Shown here: one piece after another, positions 7,513 through 17,600 of the stretch
Position numbering within the stretch: position 1 is the stretch's first letter
Layout of the letters: every line of letters begins with the position of its first letter
NCBI RefSeq assembly: GCF_014873495.1
Contig: NZ_JADBGF010000001.1
Coordinates: 3,162,001 to 3,226,000 of the forward strand
DNA from: Streptomyces stelliscabiei
GTDB lineage: Bacteria; Actinomycetota; Actinomycetes; Streptomycetales; Streptomycetaceae
Direction: 5' to 3'
DNA length: 64,000 bases
Program-made: the position numbers and the translations under genes
The notes under the pieces: generated by a model
Database searches by the model: none
Told to the model about the DNA's origin: nothing
Seen by the model: the letters and a program-made list of their open reading frames with translations, nothing else

Positions 7513-8709
7513 CTACGGCTGTGCGGTCGTCTCGCGCGGCTCGTGCCGCTGCCCTGCGGCCACCACCGTCCGGACCGCCTTCAACGCGGTGAGATCCTCA
7601 AGGGGATCTCCGTCGACCACCAGCAGGTCCGCCCGGAACCCGTGAGCGATTCGCCCCGTCGTATCGCCCAGCCCCAGCGCGCCAGCTGCGTCGGCGGTCG
7701 CCATATCGAGGATCTTGCTGTTCGGCAGACCCAGGTGCGCGTAGAACGCCAGGGCAGGCACCAGTCCGTCGAACCCTGCGCGCTGGACTCCGGCGTCGGT
7801 TCCGGCGATGAGCTTGGCGCCGGCCTCGGCCATCTGCCGTACGAGGTCGAACATGGCAGCCGCGCGCTCCTCGCCGAAGAAGCGGGGGAGCATCTGCCAG
7901 TGAGGACTGACGGCCGGGCAGACTGCGATGTCCCGGTCGATGATCTGCTTCAGGACGTCCTGACGCAGGTCGAAGCCGTCGTTCGTCATCCACGTGCAGT
8001 GCTCGATCGTGTCGACACCTGCTTCCACGGCCGCGGCAATGCCGTCCGTACCGTGAGCGTGGGCTGCCACCGGCACGCCGGCCTGATGGGCCTCGTCCAC
8101 CAAGGCCTGAAGTTCCTCCGGGGTGAACTGGCTCTGCCAGCTCTTCGGCCCGTCCTTGGTCAGACCGCCCCCTGTAACCATTGCCTTGACCACTCCGGCA
8201 CCCGCCGTGACGTTGCGCCGTACGAGGTCGCGGACCTCGGCGACGCCGGAGACCTCGCCCCCGAGGAAGTGGCAGTGCCCGCCGGGTGGGGTCGCGGGCG
8301 TACCCGCCGAGACGACCCGCGGGCCCGGAGCAATGCCGCGGGCGATCTCCTCGTCCAGGCGGAGGGCGAGGCCGTTGCGATCGCCGAGGTCCCGGGCCGT
8401 CGTCACTCCACTGTGCAGGAGCTGCTCCGCACGGCGCCGCATGTCTGTCAGCAGGGTCTCGTCGCTGGATTCGTGGAGCGTGGCCACGGGGTCCGCGCCT
8501 CCGTCGAAGGCGAGGTGGACATGCGCGTCGATGAGACCGGGCACGACCGTTCCCTTGGGGAACGCGAGGCGCGCGACGTCCTGACCTGCCTGCTCAGCGA
8601 CCTGCGCGCGCGGTCCCACCGCCGTGATCGAATCACCCTCGATGAGAATGGCGCCGTCGTCCAGGTACGTCCCGGAGTCGACGAGGACTCGGCCTGCGGT
8701 GATGAGCAT
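7513..8709 (-). CDS. Amidohydrolase-family metal-dependent hydrolase
   Basis: A 398-residue protein of the imidazolonepropionase-like/prolidase-type amidohydrolases. The first metal-binding motif HVHL follows GLIDA near residue 63. GVVKAMVTGGG (the lysine position), AAHAHGTDG, a later DTIEHCTW and GTDAGVQ supply the remaining expected ligands. These enzymes hydrolyse C-N bonds in cyclic amides, dipeptides or xenobiotics; the substrate is not readable here. The start has AAGGAG upstream. It follows the MAB_1171c-like gene by 25 bases and is probably in the same transcript. In this family such genes often sit with membrane and protease partners of unknown role. Confidence 0.85.
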   Translation of the reverse strand: MLITAGRVLVDSGTYLDDGAILIEGDSITAVGPRAQVAEQAGQDVARLAFPKGTVVPGLIDAHVHLAFDGGADPVATLHESSDETLLTDMRRRAEQLLHSGVTTARDLGDRNGLALRLDEEIARGIAPGPRVVSAGTPATPPGGHCHFLGGEVSGVAEVRDLVRRNVTAGAGVVKAMVTGGGLTKDGPKSWQSQFTPEELQALVDEAHQAGVPVAAHAHGTDGIAAAVEAGVDTIEHCTWMTNDGFDLRQDVLKQIIDRDIAVCPAVSPHWQMLPRFFGEERAAAMFDLVRQMAEAGAKLIAGTDAGVQRAGFDGLVPALAFYAHLGLPNSKILDMATADAAGALGLGDTTGRIAHGFRADLLVVDGDPLEDLTALKAVRTVVAAGQRHEPRETTAQP

Positions 8710-8734
8710 CTGGTCTCTCCTTGATCTTCGTTGG

Positions 8735-9850
8735 TCAGGCGGACAGGCGCAGTGCGTCGGACACGGCGATCAGCTGGCGGACGTCTGCTTCCCGGTTGGC
8801 CTCCTTGGGCACCGCCAGCGGTACCGCCGGACGAGGCACAAGGGCTCCCTTTCCGATCGTGTCCACAGCGCGCCGAAGGCGGTCCGCCAGCACGGCTGGG
8901 GGCAGATCGAGCACTTCGGTGTCCTCCGGCGCGTTGGCCAGGTGCGGGCTGACATCGACCAGTCCGTCACGGCACTCCACTATCCGTCGGTGGTAGCGGC
9001 GGTGCACACCGCGCGCCCGCCACCGGTCCCACAGCCCGGACGAAGCGGGCCGCAGCACGTTCTCGGGATATGCCTCGGCGAGCAGCTGCCACAGCGGAGC
9101 CAGCCGACGGTGGTCACGACGGCGCCGCATCCAGAGCCGCGCCGACGTCACCCTCGAGCGGGCCCCCGGATAGGTGACGCCCACGAAGAAGAGCAGGATG
9201 GACACCACGAGCAGGAACGCGACACCTGCCATGAGCGGCTGTGGCACGGTCCCGCCGCTCCACCGGATGGCGACGAAGACCGCTCGGACAGCGCAGGCCA
9301 CCGCCATCGTGCTGAGGCCGACTGCGGCCATCCACAGACCCGTGGCGTGCGGTCGCCGTGACATGCGGGCATAGCGTCGGGTCCAGCGGCCGGCGGCGCC
9401 GAGGGCGTACATGAGGTACAGGCCGGCGCCGCCGTAGAAGAAGGCGATCTGCGGAATCGTCATGTCCGCCGTGCTGAAGGAGCCGGCGAACACGTTGTGC
9501 GGGACCGACAGCGCGGCGACCGTGATCGCCACTGCCACGGCTGCCACGAGGAGGGCTTCCCGCCTGGCGCGGAGCCGACCGGCCTGCCCGTCAGCCGAGT
9601 ACAGGTAGAAGCACATCAGGAAGTAGACCGTCAGCAGAAGCAGCACGTTCTGCACCAGCTTCGCGGTGCCGTGCCCGGCCACGGTGTCGACGCCCGAGGC
9701 ACCGCCAGGCATGGCCAGGGGATACGACAGCGCCGCGCTCAGCAAGCACAACGTGACGGAACGAAGCGGCGCGTCATGAGGCGCTCGCGACCACTGGTAC
9801 AGCTTCCAGACGACAGCAACCGCGAGGGCCAGGAGGATCACTTCGGTCAC
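8735..9850 (-). CDS. MAB_1171c-type membrane protein
   Basis: A 371-residue integral membrane protein. The first 230 residues hold about seven hydrophobic segments (for example VILLALAVAVVWKLYQW, ALLVAAVAVAITVAALSV, MAGVAFLLVVSILLFFVGVT). The last 130 residues form a soluble domain beginning LAPLWQLLAEAYPENVLRP, a signature of the MAB_1171c family, which is annotated as a putative transporter. In actinobacteria it is regularly preceded by an ImmA/IrrE-type protease gene, as here. GTG 9850 lies just beyond that gene's stop. The biochemical role is unknown; a toxin-antitoxin-like or stress module is one suggestion from context. Confidence 0.75.
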   Translation of the reverse strand: MTEVILLALAVAVVWKLYQWSRAPHDAPLRSVTLCLLSAALSYPLAMPGGASGVDTVAGHGTAKLVQNVLLLLTVYFLMCFYLYSADGQAGRLRARREALLVAAVAVAITVAALSVPHNVFAGSFSTADMTIPQIAFFYGGAGLYLMYALGAAGRWTRRYARMSRRPHATGLWMAAVGLSTMAVACAVRAVFVAIRWSGGTVPQPLMAGVAFLLVVSILLFFVGVTYPGARSRVTSARLWMRRRRDHRRLAPLWQLLAEAYPENVLRPASSGLWDRWRARGVHRRYHRRIVECRDGLVDVSPHLANAPEDTEVLDLPPAVLADRLRRAVDTIGKGALVPRPAVPLAVPKEANREADVRQLIAVSDALRLSA

Positions 9851-9853
9851 GGG

Positions 9854-10427
9854 TCACAGCCACCCTCGCCGATCGCCCAACGCCGCCTGAACCCGTCGAA
9901 CCGAGGGATCCTCGGAGAGCGGGGTGACGTGATCAAGCACCGACGACCACTCCAGGATGATCGTGGCCGCGAGCTCGACAGCGCACTCTTCCCCGTCGTC
10001 GTACGAACACCGGCGGGCCACGCGCCGGATCAGGGCGGGGTCAAGCACCGGGATCATCGTGGCCCAGCCTTCGACGAAGTCGTCCGGAGCTTCCTGGCCC
10101 TCCTCGACCGGCTCATCCTCGGCCACGATGATGTGGAACGCCTCGTGCAGGATGATGTGGTCCTGATGCAGGGGGGTGCTGGTAGAGGACCACGTCCATT
10201 TGCGGCATGTCGACCCACAGACCCGATGGGCCGGGCTTCTCCAGCGGGAAGGGTCGCAGGACAATCGGGCGCCCACGCCTCTCGCCGAGCGCCCGGCACA
10301 ACTCCTTCACATCCAGCGGCGGCTGTATGCCGAGACTCTGAAGCTCTCGCCGTAGTCGGCGGTGCAGGTCTCGCTCCACCGTTCGCTTCGGAGCGATACG
10401 CCACCGTCCCAACCGCCTGCGGCTCAC
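9854..10427 (-). pseudogene. ImmA/IrrE-like metallopeptidase, frameshifted at a G6 run
   Basis: Two overlapping frames together encode one ImmA/IrrE-like protein of about 190 residues. The N-terminal frame starts at GTG 10427 (GGAGG eight bases upstream) and runs through RRLRRELQSLGIQ and LWVDMPQMDVVLYQHP. The catalytic frame continues with LHQDHIILHEAFHIIVAEDE, carrying the HExxH zinc motif as HEAFH. Deleting one base from the six-G run at 10171-10176 joins them smoothly (LYQHP then LHQDH). The break could be a real inactivating or phase-variable change or a sequencing error. In this family the protease normally accompanies a MAB_1171c gene, which directly follows. Confidence 0.75.
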
Positions 10428-11066
10428 TCCGTCCTCCGCAGGAGCCTTGGGCTGAGCTGTGTCGCGGTCACTTCTTCCAGGCCACATCGGTGATCCCTCC
10501 GTACCAGCCGTTGATGACTCCGAGACGGAGCCGGGCGACGGCCGCGCCGTTTCGACCATGTCCAGTCCCCGCTGCACCACGCAGCCGAGGTGCTCCGGGG
10601 AGCGAGAGCAGTACGTCGGCCCTTGCCGCGAACGCCCCGATCCTTGGACCACACGAGTGCGCGCCCAAGACTCACCTGATGCCGAACGTCGCTAGCGTGA
10701 ACAGTCGATGACACATCGCAAAGCGTCCGCAGCAGGCTTTGGGAACAGCATCGGAGACTACGCGAAGCCCACACCAAGACCTGACTGAAAAGCACCCCTC
10801 AACTGCGACCCAACAAATCGCACCAAAATAACGCACGTGACTGTAGATCATGCTTTTGAACTGGCAGTTCTCAGGGATGACACGCTCACGCCAAGTACAC
10901 CGGGAGGCCTCAGGTTCGTTACCAATCCGAGATATTTTTACTGCTTACAAATCGGCCATTTAGTAATGGAAGGCAGTGAAATCCCCAGTCCACGCAGCAG
11001 ACGACGAGATGTGGCCATGGCCACTTTCGGCCAGTCGGGACGTAATTCGCGATTACGCTTCCAGCC
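10428..11066. other. Long AT-richer non-coding region
   Basis: No convincing gene is present in these 639 bases. A minus-strand frame at 10468-10668 (TTG start, ending INGWYGGITDVAWKK) could be a small gene upstream of the protease but lacks family features. From 10720 to 11000 the sequence is unusually AT-rich for this genome, which suggests a promoter zone or recently acquired DNA. A perfect 14-bp palindrome GTGGCCATGGCCAC is at 11011-11024. Confidence 0.5.
11011..11024. promoter_or_regulatory. 14-bp perfect palindrome upstream of the PNPOx-like gene
   Basis: GTGGCCATGGCCAC reads the same on both strands and ends 42 bases before the start codon at 11067. Its position fits an operator overlapping the promoter or leader. 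A NcoI-like GC-rich palindrome can also occur by chance, so this is tentative. Confidence 0.3.
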
Positions 11067-11507
11067 ATGCGCACCGAGATGCAGAGTCAGGAAAATGGCT
11101 ACGTGGAGTTCTGGAGCGAGTACCATCTGTGCACCCTGACGACGCTCCGGCCTGATGGCCGCCCCCACGTCGTGCCGGTTGGAGTCACCGTGGACGTCGA
11201 CGCCGGTATCGCTCGGGTTATCACCCGCAAATCAAGCAGGAAAGTCGCCAACGTTCAGGCAGCGCTCCCCGGCAAGGCACGCGTCGCCGTCTGCCAAGTG
11301 GACGGAGGACGCTGGGCAACGCTGGAGGGCACGGCCGAAGTCCGCACGCACCCAGCCGCAGTAGAGGATGCTGTGGCGCGCTACGGGAAGCGGTACGGGC
11401 GGACGCCTTCTCCGGATCCGGAGCGCGTGGTCATCGAGATCACGATCGACCGGGCCATGGGGCAGGTGAGCTCCTCCCAACCGGGGAACTCCAGAGCTGC
11501 CGCCTAG
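11067..11507 (+). CDS. F420/FMN-binding split-barrel (PNPOx-like) protein
   Basis: A 146-residue protein of the pyridoxamine-5-phosphate-oxidase-like split barrel fold. The first strands read HLCTLTTLRPDGRPHVVPVG, followed by VITRKSSRKVANVQAA, the pattern of the Rv1155-type F420-dependent enzymes. WATLEGTAEV and the YGKRYGRTPSPDPERVVIEI segment complete the fold. Such proteins bind F420 or FMN and reduce small organic substrates or bind haem-like ligands; the natural substrate is unknown. ATG 11067 is used; ATG 11079 is an alternative. The gene stands alone and converges on the pPIWI-RE operon. Confidence 0.85.
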   Translation: MRTEMQSQENGYVEFWSEYHLCTLTTLRPDGRPHVVPVGVTVDVDAGIARVITRKSSRKVANVQAALPGKARVAVCQVDGGRWATLEGTAEVRTHPAAVEDAVARYGKRYGRTPSPDPERVVIEITIDRAMGQVSSSQPGNSRAAA

Positions 11508-11577
11508 TTCTGCCGCATGCTGCAACCCATCTCCTCACCTGCAGGTCGGAGTCCCTTCACGACCATGCACGAGCGCG

Positions 11578-11602
11578 CCCGTGCCCCGATGCGGGACACG
11601 GG
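11578..11602. terminator. Stem-loop between convergent genes
   Basis: CCCGTG (11578-11583) pairs with CACGGG (11597-11602), and an inner CCCG/CGGG stem closes around ATG with one C-A mismatch. It lies between the end of the PNPOx-like gene and the end of the pPIWI-RE gene and can terminate both. Confidence 0.5.
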
Positions 11603-11626
11603 CTGCCGTGTGTCAATGCCTGGCGT

Positions 11627-14605
11627 CTACGCGTCGATGCCGTTGGCTGCGTTCAGGATCTCGACGCTCTCGGGGTCCTTCGGCGCCGAGCGTCGGTACT
11701 GGGGGTGGCCGAGGTCCATCTGGAGCGCCGCGTGGAGCGGAGCGGGGTATCGGGTCCGGTCTGACCAGGAGATGGCCTGGTGGCTGAGCCGGGCCGCGGC
11801 GACGGCCAGGATTTCCCGGTCGTAGCCTTTCCGCGTGTACATGGGGGTGATCTCGCGCGTGGTCATGCTGTACCACGGCGAGTTCAGCTCGTTGTCCCTG
11901 CGCTCATCGGCGTTCTTCGACGCCTTGCCCGGGTCGGCACGCCAGCGGGTCTTCCACTGTCCGTGGCGCTTCTTGCCGTAGTTGCGGGGCACGGTGAACA
12001 GGAACCAGGGGTGGCCTTCGGGCCGGTCTTCCGGGTAATACAGGTCGCTTGAGGTCTTGAGGGTGACGGTCTTGCCGTTCTTCTGTTTCTCGGTGACGGA
12101 GACCAGTCGCGGCATCTCTGCCTGCATGCAGTTCATCCGAAGGATGCTGACGGGGTTCCAGGAAAGAGGAAGCCCGGTTCCGGGAAGCCACAGGCGAGGG
12201 TCGTCGGTGTCCTTGCTGAGGCCCTGCTTCTTGTTCTGGAGGCCAGGCCATACGCGGCGGCATGCGTGGCCGTCGATCATCAGGGCATACGGGAGTCCGT
12301 CGAGTTCGTCGTGAAGGTTTTTGAGAGCCTCTTGGACGTCTTCGCCAGCCTGTGCCCAGCGCTGGAAATCGCTGTCCCCGTCCTCCGTGTGAAGGGGGTA
12401 GTTGGCGGCGTGGAAGTTGCTCTGCGCCAAGGCGTACTGCTCCCACTCCGGGTGGATGTTGCTCCAGCCGAGCATGCGCCAGGGGCCGCCGGGTTCCCGG
12501 GAGGGGATGATCGCGCTGGCGCAGATGATCCTCTTTGGCTCTCCCTTGAACCTGCGATCGGTGGCCTGCTTGCGGATGTGGATACCGACGAACGCCATGC
12601 GGGGCAGCGGGTAGGGGTCGTCGTCAGGGTAAAGGGCTCGCTCGAAGCGGTCGTCCACGACTCCGCACGACCGGTAGAGATCCAGCAGGCCCATGTAGAC
12701 GCGGTGGTCCTCAAAGGCCTTCTTGGGCCTCTTGACGATGCTGAAGGTCTTGGTGAAGGGGTCGTACACGCGGCCGACGAGGAACTGGGACGGCACCGTG
12801 ACCTTGGCCAGTTCGCGCACGACCTGGTGCTTGGCGTCGCTTTCCTCAAGGGCCTTCTTCACGTCGGCGGGCTTCATTCCCTCGTGCTCTTCGCCTCGCA
12901 CGGGGATCTCAGTCTCGCACCAGGCGGCGAGAAGAACGCCGGGCTCCGCGAACCGGCTGGTGATCTTTTCTGTGTCCGAGGCCCGCTGGGTAGCGGGACC
13001 GTGTGCCAGAAGCTCCTCGGCGTTGCAGAAGACGGCCTCGATGCCAGGCGCGAGGGGGACGGATTCACCCTCGATGGGGTCGAGTTCGTCCGGGTCGAGG
13101 CCGTAGGGGTGGGCCAGGCCGTGGATCATCCGCATCCGGGTCTCGTCCCGGTACCACAAGCACAGGATGCGCAGGGTCTTGTACCCGGCCGTCTCGATTG
13201 AGCGACGGATGCCCTCGGGCGAGGGCTTGCCGACGAGATCGACGTACTCGCCGCTCTCCTTCTTCCGCGTCTTGTCCCTGCCCTCGGCGGAGGTGGCCGG
13301 CTCATGGGCTCGCTTGCCGAAGATGTTCCCCTTCGACTTCAGCTCAAGGGCGGACACCTTGTCACCAAGAGCACGACCGATGTGCTCCTGGAGCAGCGCC
13401 AGGTGGTGGGTGCCTGCGCCGGTGCCGACGGCGAAGGAGTCCGTCTTCGGCATCGTGGGCCGGATCGTTCCGGGCGGTGGCGTCAGGATGTCGATCCTTT
13501 TGCCGTTCTCGTCCCTGGCGTTGAGCAGGCTTCGCTCGTGGGTGACGCGTTCCTCGATGGCGTTGAGCGAGGTCCTGTCGGCGTCCATCTTCGCCAGGAT
13601 CTCCAACGCGTGCCTGTTCGTCTGACGCAGGCCACGTCCGTCCAACGACAGGGAGAGCAGCGGCCGGTCCTTCCCCTGGTCCACCAGGACGGTGCTGGAG
13701 TGGATCACGGTGTTGTTGACACGGCGGATGTGCGCGTTCAGGTTCAGGACGGGGTTGGGTTCGGCCGTGTAGGTGGCCATCTTGACCGACAGGCGGGAGA
13801 GCGCGTACTGGACCTGTGCCCGGGTGGGGTTCTCAGGCCGGGCCTTGACCGCATCACCGAGGTCCACCGGGTGGGCAAGACCGGCGAAGACCGGACCGAT
13901 GGGGTTGTCCCAGGCGATCAGGTCACCGTTGCTGACAGGTCGGTAGTCCAACGATGCGACGTTCCCTGAGGGCTGCCAGTCGACGGTCCTGTGCTTGGTC
14001 TCACCGTTCTTCCCCTCGTACTCCTCAAGGACCGGCTCCATCTCCCGGTCCTGGAACGACACGGAAGCCAGCTTCTTGGCGATGTGCCACCTCACCGCCT
14101 CGTAGGCCCAGCTGTCGGGGCTGGCGGGCTTGCCGTCGTCCTTGGGCAGGATGTTGTCGGCGAGACTCAGGCGTTGGGGAGTGGTCTCCGCGATGCGCTT
14201 GGCCAGGTCGGGGACTTCCCTCAAAGGGATCTCGTCCACAGGAACCTTGCGGACGACTCCTTCCAGGTAGGCGAAGACATCCCTGAGGATCTCGGGCTTC
14301 ACGGGGTTGAGCGTCACCATGAACGCCAGGTTCTTGTCCAGGTAGACGTAGCCGTCAGTGATCTGCTGGAGAACGGTGACGGCGATGGAGTACGGAACGA
14401 GAAACGGGTCGGATTCCTGTTCGTTCTTGATCCATTTGCTGTTCTGCGCGGCTGTACCCCTCAGCTCCCTCCATGCCTTGCGTGTAGGCGAGTGGTAGTC
14501 CCCGAAGTCCCAGACCATGGCAGTCATGCCGTCCAGGAGTTCCCTGGTGCACCTGATCGAGGTGGTGCGCGCGGTGAGATCCCGCTGGTTGTTGCTTCGC
14601 CCCAT
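11627..14605 (-). CDS. pPIWI-RE family protein (prokaryotic PIWI with RNase H fold)
   Basis: A 992-residue protein that I assign to the pPIWI-RE family, a divergent group of prokaryotic Argonaute-like proteins named for conserved R and E residues in the PIWI module. The N-terminal third (MGRSNNQRDLTARTTSIRCT onward) matches the family's X domain in style, and the middle contains a MID-like region (TAGYKTLRILCLWYRDETRM). The RNase H-like PIWI region includes MAFVGIHIRKQATDR, LPYALMIDGHACRRVWPGLQ and a C-terminal tail RYPAPLHAALQMDLG typical of the family. Its genomic partners, a DinG-like helicase and a predicted REase, are the hallmark of these systems. The protein should bind nucleic acid guides or R-loop-like structures; a role against plasmids or phages is predicted, not shown here. 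Confidence 0.8.
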   Translation of the reverse strand: MGRSNNQRDLTARTTSIRCTRELLDGMTAMVWDFGDYHSPTRKAWRELRGTAAQNSKWIKNEQESDPFLVPYSIAVTVLQQITDGYVYLDKNLAFMVTLNPVKPEILRDVFAYLEGVVRKVPVDEIPLREVPDLAKRIAETTPQRLSLADNILPKDDGKPASPDSWAYEAVRWHIAKKLASVSFQDREMEPVLEEYEGKNGETKHRTVDWQPSGNVASLDYRPVSNGDLIAWDNPIGPVFAGLAHPVDLGDAVKARPENPTRAQVQYALSRLSVKMATYTAEPNPVLNLNAHIRRVNNTVIHSSTVLVDQGKDRPLLSLSLDGRGLRQTNRHALEILAKMDADRTSLNAIEERVTHERSLLNARDENGKRIDILTPPPGTIRPTMPKTDSFAVGTGAGTHHLALLQEHIGRALGDKVSALELKSKGNIFGKRAHEPATSAEGRDKTRKKESGEYVDLVGKPSPEGIRRSIETAGYKTLRILCLWYRDETRMRMIHGLAHPYGLDPDELDPIEGESVPLAPGIEAVFCNAEELLAHGPATQRASDTEKITSRFAEPGVLLAAWCETEIPVRGEEHEGMKPADVKKALEESDAKHQVVRELAKVTVPSQFLVGRVYDPFTKTFSIVKRPKKAFEDHRVYMGLLDLYRSCGVVDDRFERALYPDDDPYPLPRMAFVGIHIRKQATDRRFKGEPKRIICASAIIPSREPGGPWRMLGWSNIHPEWEQYALAQSNFHAANYPLHTEDGDSDFQRWAQAGEDVQEALKNLHDELDGLPYALMIDGHACRRVWPGLQNKKQGLSKDTDDPRLWLPGTGLPLSWNPVSILRMNCMQAEMPRLVSVTEKQKNGKTVTLKTSSDLYYPEDRPEGHPWFLFTVPRNYGKKRHGQWKTRWRADPGKASKNADERRDNELNSPWYSMTTREITPMYTRKGYDREILAVAAARLSHQAISWSDRTRYPAPLHAALQMDLGHPQYRRSAPKDPESVEILNAANGIDA

Positions 14606-14698
14606 TGGGCGTTACCTCGTCTTTCTGGTCTTTCTCCCCGGGCAGAGGGAAGCGGTCGCAACTCCGTCTCGAAAAGGCGGAGACTGGCAGTGGGTGGT

Positions 14699-17600
14699 TC
14701 AAATCATGTCGCGGTCGAGTCCCGCATAGGTCAGGAATGCCTGAAGCGCTTGACCGTAGAGCTCGTTCATGATCTCGCGCTGCTCCGGATTCCAGTCGGC
14801 GTAGATCTGTTTGATGATCGTGGCCAGGTCCGAACTGAACTTCTTGTCGTGGATGGAGTGGTCCACGATGTGGAGGGTCATGTCGGTCTCGCCGCGGCGG
14901 GCTCGGCCTGCGAGTTGGATGAGCAGCACGAGCATGCCTGCCACGAGTTCCTTGCGGAGGTCGTGGTCCATGTTGGAGAACCGGGCCGGCGAACGAAGGA
15001 TCTTGGAGAGCTGCTTCCATGAGGCTTCGCTGGCCTTCCGCAGGACTGGAAGGGGCTCATCGCTACCGTCTACGGGAAGGGTGTTGACTCCGGCGGCGTT
15101 GACGCTCGCATGCATCCAGTCGGTGTCCTCGATGCTTAGGACGGGGCGGACGCACAGGTAGATGTCGCGGACCGCCGAACGGGTACCGACCACGATGTTC
15201 AGGCCTCGCCCGATGACGGCGAGAGGGGCGATCAGGATCTCGCCGCGGTGGGGGAACTCCTTCAGCTCCTCCCGGACCATCCTGTCCACGTGGGCGGGGA
15301 GATGCTCCTCGTAGTTCTGCTTCTCCGGTTTCTTCACCAGCAGGCAGACCCGGTGGTTCAGGCCGTCGGCCTGCGCCACCCCCGAGGCGAGGTAGGCGGC
15401 CTGCTCATAGGAGTTGACGGCGAGGATGACGCGGGCCCGTTCCGGTTCCTGCTTCTCCAGTCGGGCTAGGCGCTTGGCGAGTTGCTGCTCGTACAGGCCC
15501 CTGCCGAGGTCGCGGAGAGCGTTGGGTTTCAGCTCGGGCGGGAGTCCTCCGATCCTCATGGCGTCGCCGTTGCGGCCTCGAACCGGGGTGGGGACGGTGA
15601 CGATGGACTCGGGGCGGGTGTCGGGCAGCCACCAGCGCACGGGGGCGTGGATGTGCTCCTGCACGGCCTGGGGGAGGTAGGCGGTGGCGGACAGGCCCAT
15701 GACCGGTCGCTGCACTCCGGCGGTCAGCAGGGCGGTGAGGCCGCCGAGTTCGGAGACGAAGGTGTGCGGGTCGCCACCGAAGGAACGGGAGAGGAGTTCC
15801 GCCTCCTTCTCCTTGTTGTCCATTCCCTTCACCTGGTAGCCGTGGATGGACCGGCCCAGCATCGCCAGAGGGTAGAGGGTGGCGACCGTACTGCTGCGCA
15901 TGGTTTCGAGGATCTTGCGGACTGACCCGAGGTCCAGGTAACGCAGGGTCTGTGCCCGCTCGCGCAGACTGTCCAGCGCAGCGTCGAGTTCCCGGAGCAC
16001 AGTACGAGTGACCAGTAGGTTCACCACCGCTGACCGCTTGTACGCATCCGGCACGATGCCTGCCAGGAGCTTACGCATCTCCTCGCGCGTGTCGGTGAGA
16101 TGGTCTTGGCCCCGCTGGGCGGTAAGCACTGTCAGGGCTGTCTGGACGGCCTCCCAGTCGGCTCCCTCGGGGAGTTCGTTCTCCTCATAAAACTCGGACT
16201 CATGCCGGTGGGCGGGCATGACCTCTTCGAGAAGGGCGAAGAGGTCCGGGGGGATGTCCTCGCCGGCCGTCTGGTCGGGGAAGAGGAGCTGGAGGATTTC
16301 GCGGTCCCGGGAACGGGCCAGGCGCCAGCCGGTGTTGTCACGGCTGGCTCCGTCGGGGCTGTCCGTCTCGTTGCCCGGGTTCAGCTTCAATCCGCTGCCG
16401 GAACAGAGCCACAGCAGCAGCATCTCGGCCATCAGGCGGGCGTGGCTGACCGGAGACACCAGGTCCATCTCGTGGACGATGGGAAGGTTCTTGGCGTCCT
16501 GGTCGATCTCCCGAAGCGCGGTCGTCCGCTTCCGGGACGCCAGGGTGATCTCCGAGGTGCAGCGGCTGACGGCTGCCGTCTGGAAGGCGTCGATCTCGTC
16601 GATCAGCATCACGTCGCAGGCCCGCAGCGTCATCTCCAGCACGCTCATGCCCCTCGTACCGCGCGCCTTGCCACGGAACTCCTGCCCGTCCAGCACGACG
16701 CCGATGCGGGTCCGGCCTTCCAGCAGGTTCGCGTGGTTGGTGACGATCACGGCCGCGTCAGCGGCACGGTAGAACTGCTGGAACTTGCCGCACACCGGGG
16801 CGAAGGAGCAGGTGTGCCGGGTGGACCCGGTGACGGCGGAGGTCAGCGACGTGCAGTTCTCCTCGCCGTACGGGTACAGGCTCGGTGGGTCCATGAGGGC
16901 CCGCTGTGCGCAGCCGGCCGACAGGAGCCCGATGTCGGTCCTGGCACGACGATCCCACTGGTCGATCTGGGTGGAGGGGCTGAGGGCCGCGTAGTCCATG
17001 GCCCGTCGGTGCATGCTCGTCGGCGACATCAGAGGAGTGCAGTGAGCAGGCTCGGGGAGATGTCTCTCCCTGTGCAGGTAGGCCAGGTCGTTGTTGATGT
17101 CCCAGGCCATGTCGAGGGTTGCGCGGACGTCGGTGACCGCCAAGGCGATACGGACGTCGTTGAGCGCCGCCCAGGACGCCATGACCCGCACCAGGACCGT
17201 CTTGCCGCTTCCCGTGGGGGCGTTGAGGACCTGGAGGTCCCCCGAGGTCAGATCGAGTTCTGTCAGCTCGCCGTCGGTGGTCTTCATGCCCTTGAAGAAG
17301 CGCTTCAGGGTCCTGTGGAGGTAGGCGACGCTCTTGTCCTGGCCGCTGAGGATCTTGGCGACCTTCAGAAGCTCCTTCACCGTCGGCGCCACACGGTCGC
17401 GCTGTGGACGGGTCCTCACCTGTGGCAGAGCTTCGTGGCCAGGCGCCTCCCGGAAGCCGGGGGTTTCCTGGATATGGATGTCACGGCTGGTCGTGCCGTG
17501 CTCCTTGCCCAGGTAGGCGGTTCTTGTCCTGTGCGTTCCCGGCCCGGCGAACGCCTGCGCCTTGGGGCGCTTGCCGAAGGTGAAGAAAGGGCCGGTGATG

